DNA from: Parus major
Taxonomy: Eukaryota; Chordata; Aves; Passeriformes; Paridae
NCBI RefSeq assembly: GCF_001522545.3
Contig: NC_031779.1
Span: 1,192,396-1,256,395 of the forward strand
DNA length: 64,000 nucleotides
Direction: 5' to 3'
Shown: positions 11,501 to 21,400 of the stretch, in pieces
How the letters are laid out: the number at the start of each line of letters is the position of its first letter
Position numbering within the stretch: position 1 is the stretch's first letter
Notes under the pieces: generated by a model
Told to the model about the DNA's origin: nothing
The model's database searches: none
The model's input: the letters and a program-made list of their open reading frames with translations, nothing else
Program-made: the position numbers and the translations under genes

Positions 11501-13619
11501 TTGAATTGTTGAATTGGCAGACTGGGGTAATTTTGTTCATGTTTATTCTTCTGTCACGAGGTTCTAACAGCACTCTGTGCCTCCAGCTCCTGCCATTTAA
11601 AGCAGAGGGACACTTCAGCCCCTATGTCCAAGAAATGACTCCTGGAATCATTATTTCATGTATTCAGTTTTAAACACCTAAAATCACAGTCTGAGATACA
11701 GACTAAAAGGAAGGACACTTGTGGGAGTTGCAGATGTTGACACAACAGTCAAGTCTATTTGGTCCTCAAGTTTTATGTGTGGATTTGCTCATCAAACTCT
11801 GGCAGATTTGGTTGTGTCTCTCACAGATAACATGGCCTTTTCTTTACATTTCCAGGAGTTTCCCAGCACATCTGAATGCAGCCATATGGCCCAGAACCTC
11901 AGCTGACCCTTTCAGGTGGCTCCCAGAAAGGGCCAGGCTGTGCTGCTGTTGGTTCCTGCCATGGCAGAGGGCAGAGGGGAGGTTTGTGAGGTGTGCTGGG
12001 ATCCCTGGGAGCGATGGGCTGTGTTTTCCAGGCATCCTCTGCTGTTGGTCTAAGGTTATTCCTTCGATTTCCCAAGCCCAGAGGCAAATGACTGTTTCTA
12101 TGTGCTAAGCATCAACTCTTTTCCTTTTGTTCTTATCCCTTCTCCTCTCCACAGTGTTCCTCTGGCTTTGAATTCTCTCTGCAGTCTCACTTGCCCTGGC
12201 ACAGGAGAAAACGTGATGGTGTGTGCAGAGCAGAAGCACTGGGACTCAGGAGAAGTGAAAGGTGGCCGTGCTGGCTCTACCTCCAACACCTCTCTGTGGT
12301 TCTGCTTCCTGACTTCCTGTCAGGATAACCTGGACTGAAAGCTCTCCACGCTTTTTCTGTGCAATCCTACAATGTCTAACACAACCTTGGGTAAGACCTT
12401 TAGGCACTCCCATTATATGAATGAGAACAAGATTGTTGGTGTCAGTAATTAACATTCTTGTGGGATTGTTGGAAATGCTTTGGGATAAACACCACCTGGA
12501 ATCCTCGCCTGGCTTATGTGGTTTTTGAAATGCAGAGGAGAGCGATCCTGTTTGCACGAGAGGGCATGGACCATCTGTCTCCATTCTTACTGGATGTGCA
12601 GAGAGTCTTTCAGTGCAAAGATGGATTCCTGTAGCTCAGGGAGAAGTGGGACGCTGGAAAAGGGAGGGAACAAACAGTGGGGAAGAAGGATAGAGACTCG
12701 GTGGTCAGTGTGTCCCCAGTAATGATCTCATCTCAGAACAACCACCAATGACAGCCACCAAACCAGGAAAATACAGTCACCGAGAACACTGTGAGTGCCT
12801 GTGGCACAGTGTCATCCCATGACAGGCTTCCAGAGATGAAATCTCACTCTGCTGAAATGGATGGCAAACATCCCACTGACTGCAATGATATCAGGCTTTC
12901 CCCTTGGGGGTTACCTGCATTGCTCTCCTTCTGGATGCCCAGAGACCCATATCCCACATCATTATGCACTTCCTGATAACAAATGCATTGCCCTTTTCTT
13001 TTAAATTGTGGATTGGATTCCAGTAAACCCTGCATTTTGAATTCTGGGTTCCCTTCGTCTACTTCTGAAAACCCTAAATAAACAAACATTGGATTAGACC
13101 TCAGCAGCTCCCTTGCTCAGCAAGGGAAGCTTTTAAAAGCATTTTACACCAACTGCCCTGCTTGTGTTTCAGACTCTGTCACCCTGGGACTTAAGGAGCT
13201 CCACCCTCTTCTCAGCAGTCCCAGGGAACTCACCTCAGTGATTGCAAGGTCTCCCTGCATTTATGACCCTCCCCGATTCCAGTGAGGAGCTGGAACTGCC
13301 TTTGACCTCAGGAATGACAGAAGTATATGCCAGGGTTGGAGGGTTTCTGCCATATGACCTGCTAACCTAGAATTTGCTCAGCAAAGTTCAGAGGGTGACT
13401 TTTAACCTCAGAGCGGTTTGCAAAGCCACATCTGTGACCAATAAATGTGAAAAATAAATGAAAGGAAAAAAAAATAAAATCTAGCCCCTATTGAAAGATG
13501 AAAGACAGCACACGTTGCTGGGCACTGGTGCTGGAATCAGGATGGAGTTTGGGAATAGGAACAGGCCATGTTGCCAGCAGTTGTCCATGGATGGAGCCGA
13601 TGCCTCACACAAGGGAGGC
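8576..13619. other. Intergenic noncoding DNA
   Basis: I see no supportable gene, structural RNA or large repeat. Short open frames occur on both strands (for example at 9,295-9,684 and 11,060-11,431), but they are shadows of each other and have no recognisable motif. A small A-rich patch lies near 13,465-13,478. Confidence 0.55.
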
Positions 13620-14690
13620 AGCACAGCAGGTTAAACTGAAGATATCTCATAGCTCTAAGTCTTAAACTTAACGAGCCACATCTTTATTTGTGCTGCAGCC
13701 CTTTCTTATCCCAAATTGCCTTTACCAGCTGCCAGAGGATGCCCGGTAACGGAAAATTCTCCGGATAACAATAAATTGGTGTAACGATTCAGTGTCACCT
13801 CACATCCTGCTAAGCAATAGAGAAATCACGATGAGAAAAATAGGCACAACCAGAGTGGCACTGAACAGTGCAATCCTAATTCCATCACCCTTCTTGAGGG
13901 CGACAGATAACCCAGTGCAATTTACAGCCGCTCTGAAGCGGCTCCAAGTCTCAGCAGGAGTCGGGAATGCTCAGCGTAGCCTCGGGACCGAGGAGTTGGA
14001 AAGATCAGGGCAGTTGTTGTTCCATAACCTTGCCTCTGCACCAAAACCGGGGGGCTGCTTTGGAATGGGAAGCACTCCAAGCAAAATGCAGAATTTTAAT
14101 CACCGAAATGAAGGTCCTCCTCTGGATCCCTCTCTGGAGAATAGTCTGTCTCTGATGATTGTGCACAGACTCCCAAAGAAGGTAAATTTTGGATTTAAAT
14201 CTCTACGTCAGCGTGTGAATGATAGCATTAAATCTTGGCTGTAAGGCTGAGATATCTCCAAGAGGAGAAAAACACTTTTTCCAGTTAAGTGGCTGAGGTA
14301 GAGGAGGTAAATATATTGTCTCCTCCTATTAAAGGGCGAGGAAATCATTTATACATGTGTATTACACCTTTGCACCTAACAGTGGAGATTTTTTTTAAAT
14401 TCAAGGGTCTAAAAGTTTAGAAATACCAACATTAAGGTTGCCTGTGCAACATGTAATTTGTCCCTTCCATGCATTTGCATTATGATACAGTATTTAATTG
14501 CAATTAGATCACACGCTGTTCTTTCAACAGGTTCCTGGCCTCGCTTATTGTACAGAATAGACTGTGCTCACTAAGTAATAATTATATTTTCTCCTCGCTG
14601 TTCACTGTGTGGCCTGTGCTTTATTTACAGCAGACTATTCAAATATTGTTCTGAAGACAGATTTATTCATTTCCTCCTGAGCTTTTCCAT
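13620..14690. promoter_or_regulatory. Candidate conserved noncoding element, upstream flank
   Basis: This stretch has no visible transposon and is AT-rich with several homeodomain-type ATTA cores (for example around 14,496-14,508). It also has an octamer, ATTTGCAT, at 14,473-14,480. Its texture resembles the noncoding enhancers that flank developmental genes, and it lies about 4 kb upstream of the CpG island. Conservation cannot be seen in a single sequence, so this is inference. A 150-codon plus-strand open frame (13,792-14,244) overlaps it but resembles no family I know. Confidence 0.3.
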
Positions 14691-14812
14691 GGGACTCATC
14701 ACTATGGTATCCAAGTGCTTCACAAACTCTAATTCATTTTCTCAACACTGGAGTGAGAACTGCTGTTGCCCTTATTTTACAGACGAGGAACTCGGATGTA
14801 CAGACAGAATAG
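14691..14812 (+). repeat. MIR-like (CORE-SINE/tRNA-derived) ancient SINE remnant
   Basis: The segment reads 'aagtgcttcacaaac', then 'aattcattttctcaacactg', then 'ttattttacagacgagga'. This is the order of modules in the 3' half of MIR-type SINEs, which run from a 'cattatctcatttaatcctcacaac' block to 'ccccattttacagatgaggaaactgagg'. The match is diverged but collinear over roughly 100 bases. Such copies in birds would be relics from the common amniote ancestor. A chance match to the short tail alone is possible but less likely given the order. Confidence 0.55.
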
Positions 14813-15519
14813 TAAAAAATATCTTTTCATTTCAGAGATCCAATTAGAAATACTCAATGGCCTGATTTTGTCAGAAAATAGAACATGGCCAAGCATCTAA
14901 TTGAGTCAAAAGTTGTATAAATTCTCAGTTATTGCAGATTTATCTGCAAGAGCTGTTCACTTCTGCAAGTCAGGCTTCAAAATGTCAGCCCAGGCACCCG
15001 GGCAGTGCTGGTTGCACAATTAGTGCACCGCTGGGCAGGCTCTGTTTAGGGACTGTGCTTTGCATCCCACAGATTCCAGAGGCTAAAAATCCTTCCTGGG
15101 AGCAGCAGTCACCTGCCCCACACACAGCGCTATGCTTGCTCACCTCGCAGCTCCTCACGAGGTGCATAAAATACCTGCATCTGATTTTTACAGTAAATGA
15201 GGTGGAAGGTGTTGAGGTGCTTGCCTGGGTTCCCTGACCTTGGTCCGGTGTCTGAGCCTGGCTTATCCTTCTGCACTGGCTGCCTTTATCCTGGTGTTTG
15301 ATAAACAGGGAGTGTGTTGCCGTGCAGCCTGAGGAGTGTTGCTTTATTGAATATGTACTTCTTTCCCATGCAGAGATAACCCCAGCAACGCAATCCTGGG
15401 TTGACATCGATGCAGGTCATCAGCGATGTGCAAATTTCCTTCTATGAGGGATGTCATGGTTGGCACAACCTCCAGCACTCCAAGGGGGTGCGAGACATTC
15501 TCAGTGTATTTCCGATACC
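14813..15519. other. Noncoding flank, nothing specific seen
   Basis: I see no gene or repeat. Around 14,985-15,407 there is a minus-strand open frame of 140 codons with no recognisable motif, overlapped by plus-strand frames. Confidence 0.5.
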
Positions 15520-16085
15520 CGCTTACCATTTTCCATTCCCCTTCTTAAATCCTCACCTTTCTGCTCTGCCTCCCTCCCTCAGTTTCTGTCCTTCTCGTTA
15601 CTACAGCACTAGTGAATTCCCTCTTCCCATAGGCCCTGTTGCACCCCACATCCAGCCTCGGGGTCCTCCTCCCTTGCCCTACTCCAACTCTTCCATCAGA
15701 TCCCCTTTGCCCAGCAAGGTCTCCCTCAGGCCTTGACCAGACCATAGGGACAGCTCCCAGTCCTCCCAGGCTGCATGTCCTCCTCCCAGCAACTTCTCCC
15801 ATTCCCACTCCAGGTTAAAATCTTCTCCCAGCAGCCTGGCTCCCAGACTCTTTCTTATGAGCTTTGCTTTATCCCTCCCTCCAGGCATACCTGTTTTTCC
15901 TTCTGGCTCCTCATTCCCTTCCAACAACCCTGGAGAACCTGTATCTCTCCAGAGCCTCTGTGCCTGCCAACTTACCTGTCCCAGCCCCAGTTCCCATCCC
16001 CACTGTGTGTTTTTCAAGGAGCTTCCTGCTCTGTGTTTCCCAAGACGACTGGCAGGGCAGGTTTGCCCTTCCTACCTGTAGACAT
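15520..16085. repeat. Pyrimidine-biased (plus strand) low-complexity tract
   Basis: For about 550 bases the plus strand is dominated by C and T, with recurring cctccc, ctcccag, cttctccc and ttccc words. The tract looks like a decayed short-period repeat or a strand-asymmetric region. The minus strand is correspondingly purine-rich and open for 112 codons (15,679-16,017), with a biased Glu/Gly/Trp/Leu composition that follows from the base skew. I do not recognise the family, and the limits are approximate. Confidence 0.5.
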
Positions 16086-16299
16086 GGCATGGTCCAGAGC
16101 AGCCAGGACCACGGTCCAGAGCTGCAGGTCCAGCTCTGATCCCACAGCCCTGGGCTGTGATGAGGACAGAGCTGCTGGAGAGTGGAAGTGCCAGGATGCC
16201 CGTACCGAGAACCAGCAGGACTTTCAGGAGGGTCTTCATAAGCAGGGTTTGAGGGAGCACCTCTGACAAAGTGACCACTCTCATTTTCAGACTGGAAAA

Positions 16300-17640
16300 T
16301 CACTGATAGAAGGAACAGGGAGAGAAATTTTTATAATTTAACCCAAGGTATGAACTTCAGATGCTTGAATTTCAGCACAGTGGTTAGTTTGGCCCTGTTA
16401 AATGCGACTGAGGGCAGGATTTTATGATGGGAATTGCTAACCCGCTTTAATAGGAGTTACACTACCAGTCCTGCCTTTTAATCACCGCTTCCATTTTCAG
16501 GATAAATTGCAGCTGGTTGCTGGTAATCCTTGTGGCATATCAGATAGCAGCTAACTCGGCAAGGGTAAGCTGGAGAAACCCAAACATCCATCTGAGGAGG
16601 TAATTATTCCATTGTGAAAATGCCCCGGGATATTTTTAGTGGCCAAACCCCCTGTTTCCTGACAGAAACATAAAATAATGAAGCAAGCTTCACGAGGAGA
16701 GACGCCTCAGACACCTGTATTAGCTGGTGCTTTGCAGTCACGTCAGCGTTTAATTCGCTGTGCGCATCCCTGCATCCCTGTACGGCAAAATCCACACCTG
16801 TGTGTGGGGCACTGAGCACTCTGCCAGCGTCTGCCTCGCAGAAAACCCTCTCCATAAGCAAATCTGCAAATCCCGCTGGATCAAGAAGAATTTCACGGGA
16901 ATATAGAGCTGCCTGCAACAAGAGAGACACCCTTGCCACACACACACCGAGGTTATCAAGAGAAACTTTCCTTAACGGGAGTCTCACAACCAGCGTAAAA
17001 GCTGGGGGTTTTTTTTGGAACAAATTATTTAAATTTGTTTTAAAATGTTTTGCAACATGTTTTGCAGGGGATGTACCCTGTTTCACCTGCCCCAGGGGCC
17101 TGGTTCTCTCCTGGTAACCTCCAGCCCTGGTCCCATGTAATTTATGTCCAAAAAGAGACGACTCAATTAGTCAATAATAAAATGAGCAAGGACACCATGT
17201 GCGTTGTAAAAATATAATTTAGTGGGTAACAAGCTGAGATGGAAAAAATATCAGGGTACGCTTCATATGATTAATGAAGGAGGAATGTATATTTACATCT
17301 TTTATTGTGTCCTTTGTAAGGAGACTGGATCCGGCAGTAGGGCTGGAGCGGGCTGGTAATGCTGCGGCATTCCAGTGATTTGGATTTGAATGGCAAATGC
17401 TGTATAAAACTAATTACCCCCAGGAGGATGCAAATACACTGCATTTGCCTTTTCGGAGCATGTCTGGCCTTTACTTCACGTTATTTATCTTTGAGAAGCA
17501 TGTCTACTGGGAGAGGTGAGATCCCGAACAGAGCAGCAGAGTTACACCCCAAGAAAACAAGTTTTCGCAAGTTATTTTTCTACATTTAATTCGATTTCGG
17601 GTTTCTTGGAGGCTCTGGATTGCTGGTTCCCAGCACCATG
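16300..17640. promoter_or_regulatory. TE-free proximal upstream region, candidate regulatory DNA
   Basis: This stretch joins the CpG island and shows no transposon. It carries homeodomain-type cores (TAATTA at 17,411-17,416; CAATTAGTCAATAATAAAAT from 17,164) and an inverted octamer pair: ATGCAAAT at 17,428-17,435, with ATTTGC in the opposite sense ending at 17,448. The position directly upstream of a CpG-island promoter suits proximal enhancers, but that role is inferred. A 160-codon minus-strand open frame (16,604-17,086) has no recognisable domain and I do not call it a gene. Confidence 0.35.
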
Positions 17641-17842
17641 GCAGGGCAGGGCTCCCTCTTCCCACACCCACACCCCGCTCGCCACATAGCGGGGATACCC
17701 GGATTGGTGCAGAACCGTTTGGTTTTTCATGTTTTTACGCGTGGAAAACGCGCAGGTCCCGCACCCATGCCGGGCTGGTCCTGAAGAGGGGGAAACACGG
17801 ATTTATTGCGTTAAAACCCACGAGCTTCAAACACCGAACGCC

Positions 17843-18068
17843 NNNNNNNNNNNNNNNNNNNNNNNNNNNNNNNNNNNNNNNNNNNNNNNNNNNNNNNNNN
17901 NNNNNNNNNNNNNNNNNNNNNNNNNNNNNNNNNNNNNNNNNNNNNNNNNNNNNNNNNNNNNNNNNNNNNNNNNNNNNNNNNNNNNNNNNNNNNNNNNNNN
18001 NNNNNNNNNNNNNNNNNNNNNNNNNNNNNNNNNNNNNNNNNNNNNNNNNNNNNNNNNNNNNNNNNNNN
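17843..18068. other. Assembly gap of 226 N
   Basis: A run of 226 undetermined bases interrupts the GC-richest part of the island. The length is not a round placeholder such as 100, which suggests an estimated gap size. The probable core promoter and the upstream 5' untranslated region are therefore missing. Open frames drawn across the gap are artefacts. Confidence 0.99.
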
Positions 18069-18292
18069 GCGCGCGCCCCGCGGGGTCCGTGTGAGGGAGG
18101 GACGGAGCGAGCGAGCGGCGGAGCGCGGCCCGCGATGGAGTGAGGGAGGGAGCGCGGCCGCTCCGCCCGCCCGCCGCTCTCCCTCCGCCGCCTCCGCGCT
18201 AGCCCGCCCGGTAGGCAACGAAGGAGGAGCCCCCCCCGGGGGAGGGGCTGGCGCTGGGTGCAGCCCGGCTGCCGGGCGCGGGGAGTGGAGCG
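18069..18292 (+). other. Probable 5' untranslated region of the CpG-island gene
   Basis: This GC-rich stretch joins the gap to the start codon, and the transcription start is not visible. It contains a minimal upstream open reading frame, ATG-GAG-TGA, at 18,135-18,143, which encodes Met-Glu and is out of frame with the main ATG. If transcription starts before 18,135 this would be in the leader and could lower translation of the main frame. Confidence 0.55.
18135..18143 (+). promoter_or_regulatory. Minimal two-codon upstream ORF
   Basis: The nine bases read ATG GAG TGA. The start has G at +4 and C at -3 (cgcgATGg), so the context is moderate. Its stop lies about 150 bases before the main start codon, which leaves room for reinitiation. 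Whether it is transcribed depends on the unseen start site. Confidence 0.45.
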
Positions 18293-18407
18293 ATGGCGGC
18301 GCGGAGAGCCCGGCGGCTCCTCGGCTCCCTGTGCATCGCCCTTCTCTTCGCGCAGCCCGCACCGACCGGCGCCGCGGCGCGGAGCGGCTCCCGGAGCCTC
18401 CTCACCG
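18293..18407 (+). CDS. First coding exon of a secreted or membrane protein (signal peptide exon)
   Basis: The exon encodes 38 residues plus the first base of codon 39. The start has a good context (G at -3 and G at +4). Residues 1-8 carry four arginines (R4, R5, R7, R8). Residues 9-20 form a hydrophobic core (LLGSLCIALLFA), followed by a polar Pro/Thr/Gly/Ala stretch. A likely signal peptidase site lies after A29 (Ala-Ala-Ala then Arg-Ser-Gly). The exon ends at CCG|GTAAGA, a strong donor leaving phase 1, which is typical of signal peptide exons. Reading through the donor would give another 78 codons of low-complexity Arg/Gly/Ala sequence, as expected for CpG-island DNA. The product enters the secretory pathway, but the mature domains lie outside the window. 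The last residues (S-R-S-L-L-T then G) recall the start of BMPER, where a similar Leu-Thr-Gly precedes the first von Willebrand C domain. That resemblance is too short to name the gene. Confidence 0.8.
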
Positions 18408-21400
18408 GTAAGAGCGCGGCGAGACCCCGGAGGCGGCGGGCGCGGAGCTGTGCGGGGGCGCGCAGGGGTCCCGGGGCCGGCGGGGCCCGGGGCGGCCCCG
18501 GCAGGGCGAGCGGTGCCGAGGGGCTGAGCCCGCTCCGCTTCCCCCGTGCGGGCACCAGCAGGGGCCACTGCGAGCCTCGGGGAGCGGCGGCGGTGCCTCC
18601 CCGCGAACAAGGGACACCTGGAGCTCCTTCTGTGGGAGATTGAACGCTTCACCCACCTGTGCTCCCGGCTCGCTGGCATCCGGGAGGAGAGCCGGGCACA
18701 CCTGAGGGGAATCGGGCTTGCAGCTCAGCCCTGAGGGGAGCCGGGCACGGACGGGCTCTGTCCCGGCTCGGGAGGGGTGCTGGAAGCGGCACGGACTCGG
18801 TACCGGCAACCTGTGGAGAGAGAGAGGAACTTGCCTGGGAACTGCAGTAGTAGCCCAGAAATGAGCGGTCTGGCAGCGTTTCAGCCGCGGTAGTTCTCAC
18901 ACCTTTTACCATTGTTGTCTTTAATGGTCCATGATTGGATCCTGGTTCTTTATAGGCTACGGAAAACGTAATCTCACCCAGGTGAGGCAGGAGAAGGCTC
19001 TCTCAAAAGCCCTTGCATGAGACCATTAATACCACAGAAGCCTCCTTAGCTTTTCAGCGATGTTATCTGCTCGTTATGCCAAATACTGGCTTTAAAAAGT
19101 AACTTCTTTATTTCCTTCTTGCCGGCAATAAGCTAGTAGGAAGCTTGAAAGAAAATCTGGTCTTGAATGCTGAGTGCTGGGATTAAAAAAAACAAAAAAA
19201 AACCCCTGTAGGTTGATTGAATCCTGATATTTTAAGAGAGAGCTCTGTATAAGTGGAATATGGAAAAAGCTGCTGGTCAAATGAGTGTTTTTTAGCAATT
19301 TGGGAAAGTGAGAATGGTTAAATTCTGACATTAAATGGCGTAATTGTTCTGTTTCAAATCACATTAGGCAGGATCTTCCATGGTGGTTCTCATCTTGGAC
19401 ACCACTGATGGAACCATGTGTGCTGACTCCTGTTGACAGGGAATATTTTTATTTATCCTCTTACACAGTACAAGCTTTGCAGAGTCTAGGTCTGAAGCAG
19501 ATTTTTTTTTTTGTCTTTTGAAAAATACTGCAGTTTGACTAAAAAAATCTGCGGAACATGTGTAACAGATAAGTTACTTTGTGATGTGTAAAATCTTGCC
19601 ACGTGGTGATTCTTTTCTGATATTCCTGCTCTCCTGATAGCTCAGTGGTCTTATGGTTGTGTTAGTAGCTCTTTGCTGGTTTAAACTAAACCTTTATTTG
19701 AGGAAATCAAGTTAGTAGGTAAAATTTTGTCTGTTGGAGCCAAATATGTGAATTAAGTCTGCAGAGGGGTAGTGATGTGCTGAAATGATATGGAATTAAA
19801 ACCTTTATTGAAGCTGTTTATCGGAGCAGGAATTTAAGAGTATTATTGTGGAAATCTTGGAAGTTCTGGTGAACTCCTCTCTCTCTCTCTGTTGTGGAAG
19901 GTGCCTTTATGTTGTATCCATGGATGCTGTCCTGTGGGGAGGATGAGGAGCTGGGCTTTCCCTATCTGAGGGTGTTTATACCAGTTACTTAGAGCAGAGG
20001 GAGAAAGGCTCTTTTAGTTCTTTGTCTCAATAAAGAGAAGATGCTTCATGTGTAGTGGACTAACTTCATTTTAATTCACATTATTTCCCACCTAATTGCT
20101 ACTAGTGTTTCTTAAATACAGGATGTTCCACATACTTTTATAGGGGCAGATGCTCATAGGAGAGGGAGTTGTGGAGATGTTCTGTGGTGTGGAAGTTCTC
20201 CCCTTGGGGTTCAGATGTGAGGGGGGTAGTGCTGTCTTCTGCTCCATGCTCTGGGTGAAGTTTGATCTCTTCAGGATGCTGGGAAGAGCCTCCTTAGGCT
20301 AATGCTGAGAGCTGGAGAGGCAGAGGAACACTAAGTTTGTAGGTCCAGATGGAGCTTTAGCTGTGGGTCTCACAGCTCTCCTTGTCAAGGCTGAAGTGCT
20401 GCTTGCTATGTCCAGAATAGGGGGTTTTAATGCAAAAAAGACCCCCATGCTGGCATTTTGGTGTGGGCAAAAGTGCTGTAAGTGAGCAGAGGTTGCAGAT
20501 TTGGTAGCCCATATTCTTTGTATGGAGTCATGTGTGTTGGAGGGATATTTGATCCTATTTATAAATAGCTCTTCATGGCTCTCTGAAGAAGAAAAGAGTC
20601 CAGCTGAATTATTTTAGGAAAAAAACTGTATAACTTCATTTATTTGTGTATCTACAAACATTAGTGTGTTTTCCAGTCTAGTTGGTTGTTCTGCAGATAA
20701 GGTGAGATGAGCTGCTGATTTTAGAATTGGGACAATGTATCACTTAGCTGAGGGAGGAAAACAAATCAGGAAGAAGCATCAAATTTGGCTAAATCCTGCC
20801 TCCTATAACTGTAACTGAGTTGAGATGAGCATAAAACCTGGATCTATACAGATTTCATTATTAGAAATAAAAATGAAACTGGTGTTACATAATTTTTAAT
20901 AGGAAAGCTGTGATAGCCTGTATACACCATTAAGATTGCAAATGAGATTATTCAGAATCAGGAAATTTGTTCTGTCTCTCCCTGGTATTCTTGAAGTCCT
21001 TGGAATCGATACGTATTTTGTTTTTAGAGGACAAACTGCTGGTTTGGGAAGTCCCAGTGGAGCAGAATTAGCAGTTGGTGGGCCTGGAGCTTCAGGAGGA
21101 GCCCAGAACTGAAGGGGTCTGTGAGCACAAGTTGGGAATTGCATCCAGGTGCTGCTGCCAGGGATGCTCCTCCTGGGGAGTAATGGGTGGATGTGGAAAG
21201 CTAAGGATGGCAGCACAGATCTGCTGGGGTCCCTAGAAACAGCAGGTCATCATTTGTTTCTGTTTCGTGTGTGCTGCTTGATTATTTCTAATTATATCCC
21301 AAGTTAAAAATAGAGCAGAAATATTCAGGTCTCGGTTACGTCCCGCGTCAGTTAAGCACCGGTCTCCCTGCTTGATATTCCTGTTCCATATGGACAGATT

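Larger units (their letters stand above)
17690..18850. promoter_or_regulatory. CpG island promoter
   Basis: CpG becomes frequent from about 17,690 and very dense after the assembly gap. The tract includes an eight-base NotI-type site GCGGCCGC at 18,154-18,161 and a GC box of Sp1 type (CTCCGCCCGC, 18,161-18,170). Density falls away by about 18,850. No TATA box is visible in the resolved part. This fits a broad, TATA-less CpG-island promoter, with the transcription start probably inside or just downstream of the gap. The island spans the signal-peptide exon and the start of the first intron. Confidence 0.85.

Noticed and set aside
13792..14244. 150-codon plus-strand open frame
   Set aside because: No known family. 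Its composition looks like AT-rich noncoding DNA, and it lies in a stretch better explained as regulatory.
16604..17086. 160-codon minus-strand open frame upstream of the island
   Set aside because: No domain is visible and there is no promoter of its own. It could only be revived by a divergent transcript from the CpG island, which the sequence does not show.
18408..18643. Read-through extension of the signal peptide frame beyond the donor
   Set aside because: The CCG|GTAAGA donor is strong, and the extension is Arg/Gly/Ala low complexity dictated by CpG-island composition.
17735..18679. Open frames drawn across the assembly gap, including a 314-codon minus-strand one
   Set aside because: They depend on undetermined bases read as X and on GC-rich DNA in which stop codons are rare.
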